NCBI RefSeq assembly: GCF_042652965.1
Contig: NZ_JBHSHL010000015.1
Location: forward strand, 1-49,445
Length of the DNA: 49,445 nucleotides
Source of the DNA: Filifactor villosus
GTDB lineage: Bacteria; Bacillota; Clostridia; Peptostreptococcales; Filifactoraceae
Direction: 5' to 3'
Under the pieces are notes generated by a model, which had not been told where the DNA came from, searched no databases, and was given only the letters and a program-made list of their open reading frames with translations. The first letter of the stretch is position 1. The number at the start of each line of letters is the position of its first letter. Positions 42,396 to 49,445 of this stretch are shown one piece after another. The position numbers were made by a program, and so were the translations under genes.

Positions 42396-43285
42396 TAGTA
42401 GGGACACGAGGAAGTCATCTTGCTTTGACACAGACGGGACAAGTCATTGAGCAGTTACAAAGCAAACATCCCGGCATCCGTTTCGTCCCCAAGATCATAA
42501 AAACAAAGGGAGATAGAGATCAACATACCCTCCTTCACAAGATGGATGATAAGGGGATCTTTATTAAGGAACTGGAGGATGAGCTCCTAAGCGGAGGCAT
42601 CGATATGGCGGTACATTCGATGAAGGATATGCCAAGCATCCTCCCCAAAGGACTGATTTTAGCGAACTCTCCCAAGAGGGAGGTAGCAGCGGATGTCCTC
42701 GTACTAAAAGAAGGAGCTTCTTCTCTTGAAGAATTGAGGAATAAGAAGATAGGAACGGGGAGCAAGAGGAGGATGTTCCAACTTGCTCAAAACAAAGTCT
42801 TGAGTGTTGCGATCAGAGGGAATATCGAAACTCGGATGGAGAAGATCCGCACTGAAGGCTTGGATGGAGTGATGCTTGCGGCGGCGGGGATGATCAGGGC
42901 GGGTTACCGTGATCGGATATCCCTGTATCTTGATCCGCAGGAGTTTGTACCTGCGGCCTGTCAGGGGATTTTGGCGATCGAGATCAGGGAGGACGACAGA
43001 AGGATGTTCTCTCTGATAGAAGCGATCTCGGACCGTGATACAAATATCTGTGCGGAGACCGAGAGGGCCTATCTCGAAGAGGTGGGAGCAGGTTGTCATT
43101 CACCGGTCGGAGCTTACTCTGTAATCGAGGGGGATCACGTCTTCTTGACTGTTCTCTTCGGAACGGAGGATGCAGGAGTGTTATTGAAGAAGAAAGGAAA
43201 TTGCAGGATAGGAGAACATAGGAAACTGGCTGTCTCCTTGGCTCGCGATATCAAGGGGGAAGTAGAAAAATATGAAAAACGGTAA
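42386..43285 (+). CDS. hemC: Porphobilinogen deaminase (hydroxymethylbilane synthase)
   Basis: A 299-residue enzyme polymerising four porphobilinogens. VVGTRGSHLALTQTGQVIE is the N-terminal signature; DDKGIFIKELEDELLSGGID and AVHSMKDMPS (with the catalytic Asp region) follow. EEVGAGCHSPVGAY contains the Cys that binds the dipyrromethane cofactor. The start is TTG, overlapping the preceding gene by ten bases. Confidence 0.96.
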   Translation: MEIVVGTRGSHLALTQTGQVIEQLQSKHPGIRFVPKIIKTKGDRDQHTLLHKMDDKGIFIKELEDELLSGGIDMAVHSMKDMPSILPKGLILANSPKREVAADVLVLKEGASSLEELRNKKIGTGSKRRMFQLAQNKVLSVAIRGNIETRMEKIRTEGLDGVMLAAAGMIRAGYRDRISLYLDPQEFVPAACQGILAIEIREDDRRMFSLIEAISDRDTNICAETERAYLEEVGAGCHSPVGAYSVIEGDHVFLTVLFGTEDAGVLLKKKGNCRIGEHRKLAVSLARDIKGEVEKYEKR

Positions 43286-44786
43286 GGTGTATTTGGTCGG
43301 AGCCGGTATCGGAGAAGCGGACAACATCACCGTAAAGGCAAAGAAGATACTGGAGGCGGCGGATGTGGTCGTACACGATCGCCTGCTCAACAAGGAATTG
43401 CTTGCTCATCTCGGCTCTCATGTGGAATTGATCGATGTGGGCAAGTCCTCGTCGGAACATTTGATGAAACAGGAAGAAATTAACGACTTGCTTGTGCAGA
43501 GGGCAAGGAGGGGTCATAGGGTTGTACGCCTCAAAGGAGGAGATCCCTATGTCTTCGGCAGAGGAGGAGAAGAAGGAGAGGTACTTTATCGCGAAGGAGT
43601 GGACTTCGAGGTTGTTCCCGGCATCACAAGCGGGATAGCAGGCCTCTGTTATGCGGGGATCCCCATCACGCACAGGGATTTGGCTTCGTCCCTCCATCTG
43701 ATCACGGGCCATCACAGGGATGAGGGACAGGAGATCGACTATGCGACTCTTTCGGCTTTGGAAGGTACCCTCGTCTTCTATATGGGACTGAAGAACCTCG
43801 GCTCCATTACGCGAGGACTTTTGGGGGCCGGAAAGTCTCCCGAAACTCCTGTCGCCGTGATCAGCCGGGCGGGGTATCCGCAACAATGCACCGTTTGCGC
43901 AAGTCTGGGGAAGATTGAGGAACTTGCAGGAAAAGAAGAGGGCCTCGTTTCGCCTTCTCTCATTGTGGTAGGCGAGGCGGTTTCTTTGAGGGAGAAACTG
44001 AACTTCTTTGAACGCCGTCCCCTGTTCGGCAAAAAGATTGTCGTTACAAGGGCGAGGGAGCAGATAAGCGGGCTGGCAAATTCTCTCAAAGACCTCGGAG
44101 CTGAAGTAATCGAGCTTCCTTCCATCAAGATCGTTCCCAAAAACTTGGAGGAACTGTCCGAAGAAATATCGAGGATAGAGAACTATACCCACCTGATCTT
44201 CACAAGCAAAAATGGGGTGGATATCTTTATGGAGGTCCTGCTCAAAGAAAAGGATACCAGGAGTCTCTCCGGGTTGAAGCTCTGTGCCATCGGAAGCGGA
44301 ACTCAGGCAGCCTTGTTGGAGTACGGACTGCGTGCGGACATCCTTCCCAAAACCTATGTGGCGGAGAGTTTGTTTGAAGAGTTGAAAAACCATCTCGATA
44401 TTGACAGCAGGGTGCTCTTGCCGAGATCGGAGATAGCGAGGGACTATCTTCGAAAGAACTTGGAGACGCTTTGCTCCGTCAACGAGATCCACATCTACGA
44501 TACTTTGGTGGAAGGACCTCATCAACTTGTTGTGGAGAAATTGATAGAGGATGTACCTGATTATATCACCTTTACGAGTTCTTCAACGGTTCGAAATACC
44601 GTTTCTATACTTGGAGATAAGGCGGATCCGCTCTTAAAGAATGATGGATTGAAGATCATCTCCATAGGTCCGATTACGAGTTCGACTGTTGAGGAGCATG
44701 GTTACAAGGTTCACGCACAGGCAGGACAACACGATATCAAGACCCTCGTCGAGGTGTTGATCGAAGAGGAGGAAAAGAATAAATGA
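43272..44786 (+). CDS. cobA-hemD: Fused uroporphyrinogen-III C-methyltransferase / uroporphyrinogen-III synthase
   Basis: A 504-residue two-domain protein. Residues 1 to about 245 are CobA/SUMT: VYLVGAGIGEADNITVKA, VVRLKGGDPYVFGRGGEEGE and PGITSGIAGLCYAGIPITHR. They methylate uroporphyrinogen III to precorrin-2. The remainder is HemD, starting GKKIVVTRAREQISGLANSL and containing LIFTSKNGVDIFME and DYITFTSSSTVRN. Fusion of the two steps is common in Clostridia and channels uroporphyrinogen III toward cobalamin and siroheme. The start overlaps hemC by 14 bases. Confidence 0.96.
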   Translation: MKNGKVYLVGAGIGEADNITVKAKKILEAADVVVHDRLLNKELLAHLGSHVELIDVGKSSSEHLMKQEEINDLLVQRARRGHRVVRLKGGDPYVFGRGGEEGEVLYREGVDFEVVPGITSGIAGLCYAGIPITHRDLASSLHLITGHHRDEGQEIDYATLSALEGTLVFYMGLKNLGSITRGLLGAGKSPETPVAVISRAGYPQQCTVCASLGKIEELAGKEEGLVSPSLIVVGEAVSLREKLNFFERRPLFGKKIVVTRAREQISGLANSLKDLGAEVIELPSIKIVPKNLEELSEEISRIENYTHLIFTSKNGVDIFMEVLLKEKDTRSLSGLKLCAIGSGTQAALLEYGLRADILPKTYVAESLFEELKNHLDIDSRVLLPRSEIARDYLRKNLETLCSVNEIHIYDTLVEGPHQLVVEKLIEDVPDYITFTSSSTVRNTVSILGDKADPLLKNDGLKIISIGPITSSTVEEHGYKVHAQAGQHDIKTLVEVLIEEEEKNK

Positions 44787-45745
44787 CAGAAAAACGATCG
44801 AGGAGGATGAGAAGCAGTGCCTTGAGCAGGGAATTGATCCGTGAGACTCGTCTGCATAAGTCGGATCTGGTCTATCCCTTGTTTGTGGTAGAAGGAGAGG
44901 GAATAAGAGAAGAGATCCCCTCTTTAAAAGGCTGTTTTCATCTATCGACAGACAGGTTGGAAGAGGAGATCGAAGAACTCTATAAACTGGGACTTCGGTA
45001 TGTTATCCTGTTCGGTCTTCCATCGACAAAGGATGCTGAGGGAAGTTCTGCCTACAGCGAAGACGGGATTGTCCAGAGAGCTGTTGCTAAGATCAAAGAG
45101 TTGAGAGAAGACATCTATGTAATCACGGATGTCTGTATTTGTGCATATACGGAGCACGGGCACTGCGGACTCCTCGACGAAAGAGGAGGGGTGAAAAACG
45201 ATGAGACCGTTGAGGTCCTGTGTAAGGTTGCTTTAAGTCATGCGAAGGCAGGTGCGGATATGGTCGCTCCCTCCGATATGATGGATCTTCGCGTAAGAGA
45301 GATCAGAAGGGTCTTGGATGAAAACGGATATAAGAACCTTCCTATTATGTCTTACAGTGCGAAGTTTGCATCTTCGTTTTACGGACCTTTTCGGGAAGCG
45401 GCAAACTCGGCACCCAAGTTCTCGGACAGGAAGTCCTATCAGATGGACTGTGCAAATGCAAACGAGGCACTCAGAGAAATCGAGCAGGATATCGAAGAAG
45501 GTGCGGACATTGTTATGGTAAAGCCTGCAATGCCATATCTGGACATCGTACAGAGGGCTTCACAAACCTTCAACATCCCCATTGCCGCCTACCAGGTAAG
45601 CGGAGAGTATGCCATGCTTAAATCCGCGGTGGAACAGGGACTGATGAACGAGGATGTGATCACGGAGAGCCTCATCGCTATCAAGCGTGCGGGAGCCGAT
45701 ATCGTTATCACCTACTTTGCAAAGGAGATCGCACCTCTGTTGTAA
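44783..45745 (+). CDS. hemB: Delta-aminolevulinic acid dehydratase (porphobilinogen synthase)
   Basis: A 320-residue enzyme condensing two aminolevulinates. RRMRSSALSRELIRET is the family start. TDVCICAYTEHGHCGLL has the three-Cys zinc site, so it is the Zn2+ type rather than the Mg2+ type. The Schiff-base lysines are in MSYSAKFASSFYGPFREA and ADIVMVKPAMPYLDIV. The start overlaps the hemD stop by four bases. It is the last gene of the tight block. The following 268-base gap has no clear terminator. Confidence 0.96.
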   Translation: MTEKRSRRMRSSALSRELIRETRLHKSDLVYPLFVVEGEGIREEIPSLKGCFHLSTDRLEEEIEELYKLGLRYVILFGLPSTKDAEGSSAYSEDGIVQRAVAKIKELREDIYVITDVCICAYTEHGHCGLLDERGGVKNDETVEVLCKVALSHAKAGADMVAPSDMMDLRVREIRRVLDENGYKNLPIMSYSAKFASSFYGPFREAANSAPKFSDRKSYQMDCANANEALREIEQDIEEGADIVMVKPAMPYLDIVQRASQTFNIPIAAYQVSGEYAMLKSAVEQGLMNEDVITESLIAIKRAGADIVITYFAKEIAPLL

Positions 45746-46013
45746 TACTCTCTTTATTTAAGTTGACGCTTGCAACGGTTGAAGTTGTAAATGATTCAAA
45801 AAGTGTTCATCGAGGTGGAACTCGCGTTTTCGTAACAGTTTCAGAGTCAAGGGTCACAGGGTATTCGGAACCTGTTGTTCCACAAACGTTTCATATGCTG
45901 TAAGATGGTAGGGAAGTTTCTTCATCTTTGAGAGATGCTTCATAAAAAGCAAGATAGATACGGGAAAGGATTCACATATTGGAGAATTGCTATTGTTACA
46001 GGAGGTTGTAGAG

Positions 46014-46373
46014 ATGAGATGTAGGCAGGTAAGAAAGTGTCTTGAGGGTAGAACCGCGGTGTTCGGCGGTGGATTTCTGCTCGGTGCTTTGGGCTGTTGT
46101 TTGGTATCCAAACTGCGTTTGAAGTTGAGAGAAGAGTATGAGAGGGACTGTCTGTATATGGCGGTCATGGATGATGAGATCTGTCGGAATCGGTTGGAAG
46201 GGATGCTTATAGACGGTAGAAAGGTAGAGTTTCCGCCGAAATCTGAAAGCTTGCACTATCGGTTGGAACTTTGGAGAGAGTTGAACAAAGGCTTGAGCAA
46301 AAAGGAAAGACAAAGAAAGCTCGAGGAAATGCAGGAGCGTCTTGCATTGTCAAGAGAAGAAAACAGGAGGTAG
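46014..46373 (+). CDS. Small membrane protein of unknown function
   Basis: A 119-residue protein that I do not recognise. Four Cys lie in the first 30 residues (positions 3, 9, 28 and 29). A single hydrophobic segment, VFGGGFLLGALGCCLVSKL, spans about residues 16-34. A long charged, helical, Lys/Glu/Arg-rich C-terminus follows. AGGAGG lies upstream of ATG 46014. The next unknown gene starts seven bases after its stop, so the two are probably one unit. Both lie inside the tetrapyrrole cluster, but no functional link can be shown. Confidence 0.7.
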   Translation: MRCRQVRKCLEGRTAVFGGGFLLGALGCCLVSKLRLKLREEYERDCLYMAVMDDEICRNRLEGMLIDGRKVEFPPKSESLHYRLELWRELNKGLSKKERQRKLEEMQERLALSREENRR

Positions 46374-46380
46374 GAGAGAA

Positions 46381-46644
46381 ATGGAAAATGTGGAAAAACA
46401 GGTAAAGAAGGAATTAAAGGTTGTTTTGCGCGGAGGAATAAGAGAGGAAGGAAGCAAAAAAGTGGGCGTGGTCTCCGTGGTTTTTATCACTCAGGACAGA
46501 AACCTCGCCCAAGAGAAGATGCAGGAGATGATCGTTGCAAATTCCGATCAGTGCTATATGATGTACAGCGTTCCCATGGATATGGACCTGACGAATTTGA
46601 TGCAATATCCATCCATGGCGATCACAAAAGAGGACTTGGAGTAA
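46381..46644 (+). CDS. Small soluble protein of unknown function
   Basis: An 87-residue protein starting MENVEKQVKKELKVVLRGGI. It has alternating hydrophobic stretches (VGVVSVVFITQD) and ends in a compact conserved-looking tail (MYSVPMDMDLTNLMQYPSMA, then ITKEDLE). The even composition and good ribosome binding site (GGAGGTAGGAGAG) argue for a real gene. I cannot assign a family. It is seven bases downstream of the small membrane protein gene and 190 bases before the IS30 relic. Confidence 0.7.
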   Translation: MENVEKQVKKELKVVLRGGIREEGSKKVGVVSVVFITQDRNLAQEKMQEMIVANSDQCYMMYSVPMDMDLTNLMQYPSMAITKEDLE

Positions 46645-46834
46645 GGGTGGAAGGTTTCGAGGTTTCTTCAAATCTGTATTTCCTATTATCTGAAGTCCGG
46701 CAATAGGGATGTGTAATACTGTTCTCCATTTGAAATACCGGGTATGAAACCTCTGGCATTGCCGAAAAAACAATTTGGAGGGCGACGGTTCAAAGAGTTC
46801 AACCTGTCGATTCCGATAGATAATATAGTTTTAG

Positions 46835-47056
46835 GTTTACAATATAAGTGCAACACTAAATAAAACAAAATGACTCATAAACTAAAAACTTGTATAATGA
46901 AGTTAGGACACTAAAAATACAAAGAGTTTAAAAATTATGAGCCATTACACACATCTTAGCATAGAAGAAAGAGAAAAATCAAGAAGTTTGTTTTTTGGAG
47001 AATATGGTAAGCGAAGACCGATGGTCGTAAAAATTATTTTTCTGACGTTCATATAA
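46835..47056 (+). pseudogene. IS30-family insertion sequence relic (transposase 5' fragment)
   Basis: The frame at 46937-47056 begins MSHYTHLSIEEREKSR, the typical start of IS30-family transposases. It loses similarity after about 18 residues and stops at codon 40, where a full enzyme would have more than 300 residues. Upstream, GGTTTACAATATAAGTGCAA at 46835 onward looks like the left inverted repeat and a TATAAT-bearing promoter lies between. The rest of the element is gone. It lies between the small unknown genes and hemL. Confidence 0.8.
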
Positions 47057-47197
47057 GGATGATGATCTTAAAGGTTGTCAAACGGAGGGGCTTTATCGGA
47101 TCGGAGAGTTTAGATCCGGCGTTGTTCACCTTATGGAGGAAACTCTTGTAGAAAAGAAAAAATAAAATGGTATTATTATAGGTAAGGAGTGAGGGAC

Positions 47198-48493
47198 ATG
47201 GAGTTTAAAAAATCGGACTACTTATTTGAACAGGCGAAGGAGGTTATTCCGGGAGGAGTAAACAGCCCTGTTCGCGCCTTCGGCTCCGTAGGAAGAAACC
47301 CCGTCTTTATTCAAAAGGCAAGGGGAAGTTATCTCTACGATGTCGACGGAAATAAATACATCGATTATATCTCCTCCTGGGGACCAATGATCCTGGGGCA
47401 TTGTGATGAAGGACTCAACCGTATTGCAATCGAGGCCTTGGGCGAAGGGATCTCCTACGGTGTTCCGTCCGAGGTCGAGCTTGAGATGGCCGAGAGGATC
47501 GTGGGTGCCTATCGGGGGATCGATATGGTCAGAATGGTGAATTCGGGAACGGAAGCCACCATGTCGGCAATCAGGGTAGCGAGGGCTTACACCGGACGCA
47601 ATAAGATCATCAAGTTTGAGGGATGTTACCACGGACATTCGGACGCCCTTTTGGTGAAGTCGGGGTCGGGAGCCTTGACCTTTAACGTTCCCACGAGTCC
47701 CGGAGTGCCCGAGGATACGATCAAACATACCTTGGTTTGCCGATTCAACGATATCGAATCCGTCCGAAGGGAAGTGGAGCGACACGGTCCCGACATCGCC
47801 TGCGTGATCATCGAGCCTGTGCCGGGCAATATGGGCGTGGTCACTCCCAAGATGGAATTTTTGCAGGCCTTGAGAGAACTCACATCGAAAGAAGACATCG
47901 TGCTGATCTTCGATGAGGTGATCACGGGGTTCAGGCTATCCTACGGAGGTGCCGCCGAACTGTTCGGCATCGTGCCGGATATGGTCTGTTTCGGCAAAAT
48001 CATAGGGGGAGGTCTTCCTGTGGGTGCCTATGCGGGAAAGAGGGAGATTATGGAGCAGGTGTCACCGAGCGGAAGTGTATATCAGGCGGGGACGTTGTCG
48101 GGCAATCCTCTGGCGATGAAGATGGGTTGCTATGTGCTTGACAGACTGAAGGAAGACGGCGGAGTCTACTCCTCTCTTACGGAGAAGGCGAAGCGCTTGG
48201 AAGAAGGGTTTCAAAGAAATATCGAGAGGTGCGGAATCAAAGCGAGGGTCAACCGTTATCACTCTATGTTGAGCCTGTTTTTTACCGATAAAAAGATCGA
48301 TTCATACGAGAGCGTCATGACCTCCGATGTCAAACTCTATGCGACCTACTTCCGCGCTATGCTCGAAGAAGGCATCCTGCTTCCGCCTGCTCAGTTCGAA
48401 GCGATGTTTATGAATATAACTCTGACGGATGAGGACATCGAGAGGACGATAGAGAGCAATTTAAAGGTCATGCGCGGTCTGGCTCATCGATAA
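47198..48493 (+). CDS. hemL: Glutamate-1-semialdehyde 2,1-aminomutase
   Basis: A 431-residue PLP enzyme that converts glutamate-1-semialdehyde to aminolevulinate, completing the C5 route begun by HemA. VIPGGVNSPVRAFGSVG is the family N-terminal signature; VNSGTEATMSAIRVAR and CYHGHSDALLVKSGSG bind PLP phosphate. The Schiff-base Lys is in CFGKIIGGGLPVGAYAG. ATG 47198 has AAGGAG upstream; GTG 47189 is too close to that site. It is separated from hemA-hemB by the two small genes and the IS30 relic, so it needs its own promoter, which I could not fix. Confidence 0.96.
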   Translation: MEFKKSDYLFEQAKEVIPGGVNSPVRAFGSVGRNPVFIQKARGSYLYDVDGNKYIDYISSWGPMILGHCDEGLNRIAIEALGEGISYGVPSEVELEMAERIVGAYRGIDMVRMVNSGTEATMSAIRVARAYTGRNKIIKFEGCYHGHSDALLVKSGSGALTFNVPTSPGVPEDTIKHTLVCRFNDIESVRREVERHGPDIACVIIEPVPGNMGVVTPKMEFLQALRELTSKEDIVLIFDEVITGFRLSYGGAAELFGIVPDMVCFGKIIGGGLPVGAYAGKREIMEQVSPSGSVYQAGTLSGNPLAMKMGCYVLDRLKEDGGVYSSLTEKAKRLEEGFQRNIERCGIKARVNRYHSMLSLFFTDKKIDSYESVMTSDVKLYATYFRAMLEEGILLPPAQFEAMFMNITLTDEDIERTIESNLKVMRGLAHR

Positions 48494-48865
48494 GAGGACT
48501 TGTTCGGGGGGATGGAGGGATCGACCTGCTCTGTTTTACGATCTGCAGGACATCACTTGAGGTATTGATATCGGAGCTCTGCACTACATGGAAGATGAAA
48601 TGAGTTTTCGTAGTCGCGGAACGGATATGACCGTACTTCTATCCGAGAATAGTAATGATTTGACAACAGGATCACGCTGTTTGATCAGAGACACTTGCCT
48701 TAAAATGCTTGTGTTATGCGGTGCTTTCTTAAAAATAAGATATTTACTTCGGTGCCGTTGCAATTTGCGATGCCGAAGTCGATATGATAAGGATGTTTTC
48801 TGTACTGGGGGGAAGAAGACATCCGAGGTTTTGTTCAAATATTTTATTATGAGAAGGAGGTTCCT
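48494..48865 (+). other. Spacer before cbiM with a stem-loop
   Basis: 372 bases without a credible gene. At 48746-48779 ACTTCGGTG pairs with TGCCGAAGT (two G-U pairs), with further interrupted pairing inside. No B12 box is present, so this is not a recognisable cobalamin riboswitch, although one would be common before cbiM. GAAGGAGG at about 48853-48860 is the cbiM ribosome binding site. Confidence 0.4.
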
Positions 48866-49376
48866 ATGAACATCAAAAAGAGAAAGGCGGTACTGATCGC
48901 TTTGGTGTATATGGTCTTTATGTTTCCCGTATACTCCAACGCGATGCACATTATGGAAGGGTTTCTCGATCCGCTGTGGTGTGCGGTTTGGGCAGCGGCA
49001 AGTTTGCCTTTTGTGTTGATCGGATTTAACAAGATCTCCAAGATCTTGAAGGAAACACCTGAGAAAAAACTTTTGTTGGCACTTTGCGGAGCGTTTATCT
49101 TCGTGCTTTCCGCTTTGAAACTGCCTTCCGTAACGGGCAGCACCTCGCACCCGACAGGAACGGGTCTTGCAGCCATCCTGTTCGGACCTGCACCTACGGC
49201 GGTGTTGGGTTTGATCGTGCTGGTGTTTCAAGCTTTGTTCCTGGCACACGGAGGACTATCCACCCTCGGTGCCAACACCTTTTCCATGGCGGTTGCGGGA
49301 CCGCTTGTAGCTTATGCGGTATTCAAGTCCTTAAAGAAGGTAAATGTAAAACTCGCCGTATTTATGGCGGCCTTCC
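48866..49376 (+). pseudogene. cbiM: CbiM cobalt transporter S component, truncated by the insertion sequence
   Basis: The first 170 codons of CbiM, the substrate-binding membrane subunit of the CbiMNQO cobalt importer. A signal peptide (about residues 1-26) precedes MHIMEGFLDPLWCAVWAAAS; in this family the mature Met-His N-terminus binds the metal. LPSVTGSTSHPTGTGLAAILFGP and LGANTFSMAVAGPLVAYAVF are further signatures. After MAAFL the sequence changes to the insertion-sequence tip, giving a six-residue tail and a stop at 49397-49399. About 50-75 C-terminal residues of the family are missing. cbiN, cbiQ and cbiO would be expected downstream. Confidence 0.9.
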
Positions 49377-49445
49377 TAGAGCGTGTCTACACAAATTAAA
49401 CAAGGCATCTTAACCATAAAACGATCGATGCCAAATGAACTGCTC
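49377..49445. mobile_element. Terminal segment of an insertion sequence (interior lies right of the window)
   Basis: This is the inverted copy of bases 1-69 with one mismatch. The tip TAGAGCGTGTCTACACAAAT starts exactly where the cbiM reading frame loses its family similarity, so the insertion point is at about 49376/49377. The target-site duplication cannot be checked because the far side is outside the window. Confidence 0.8.

Noticed and set aside
43251..44525. 424-codon open frame on the - strand
   Set aside because: It is antisense to the cobA-hemD fusion, which matches both families over its full length.
45811..45826. CGAGGTGGAACTCGCG after hemB resembles a T-box core
   Set aside because: It differs from the AGGGTGGNACCGCG consensus by a deletion and a substitution. 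There is no room for Stem I between it and hemB, and the downstream genes are not aminoacylation or amino-acid genes.

Overview
The window looks like chromosomal DNA of an anaerobic, low-to-mid GC Firmicute, probably of the Clostridia/Tissierellia. The reasons are AGGAGG-type ribosome binding sites, frequent TTG starts, purine-rich coding strands, the local gene orders ireB-ruvX-UPF0473-fur-rnj and cmk-plsC-ispH-S1, a K+-dependent membrane pyrophosphatase, and the anaerobic (cbi) route to cobalamin. I cannot name a genus. Nearly all genes read on the + strand; yebC, a small GNAT-like gene and an XRE-cupin regulator read on the - strand.

Layout. 1-69 and 49377-49445 are inverted copies (68 of 69 bases identical) of the end of one mobile element, so the window is bounded by two oppositely oriented copies. 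0.4-4.1 kb: yebC, secG, hppA and a small acetyltransferase-like gene. 4.5-10.1 kb: an unusual three-gene set (SWIM zinc-finger protein, a 1144-residue protein of unknown function, a 260-residue protein with an FPPMNG motif), followed closely by hflX and a YigZ/IMPACT gene. 12.2-14.6 kb: nadE and pta. 14.9-20.9 kb: ireB, ruvX, UPF0473, fur, RNase J, a site-2 protease, scpA and scpB. 21.3-27.2 kb: XRE-cupin regulator, rluB, an RpiR-type regulator, cmk, plsC, ispH and a four-domain S1 protein, closed by a terminator.

27.8-49.4 kb is one large tetrapyrrole/cobalamin region. It starts with a cobalamin riboswitch and an intrinsic terminator just before cbiA. It then carries cbiA, cbiB, cobD-like, pduX-like, cbiC, D, E, T, L, F, G, then cbiH, cbiJ, hemA, a precorrin-2 dehydrogenase, hemC, a cobA-hemD fusion, hemB, two small unknown genes, an IS30 relic, hemL and cbiM. 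Together these make uroporphyrinogen III from glutamyl-tRNA, methylate it to precorrin-2 and carry the ring through contraction to cobyrinate diamide; CbiB and the CobD/PduX pair supply the aminopropanol arm. No late heme gene, cobaltochelatase, cobyric acid synthase or nucleotide-loop gene is present. cbiM, the cobalt-uptake S component, is cut at about codon 170 by the mobile element at the right edge.

Intergenic DNA carries two short repeat families: a roughly 115-bp MITE-like element with TATACTATT-type inverted ends (five copies or partial copies) and a more degenerate roughly 105-bp family (three copies). I found no rRNA or tRNA gene and no CRISPR array.
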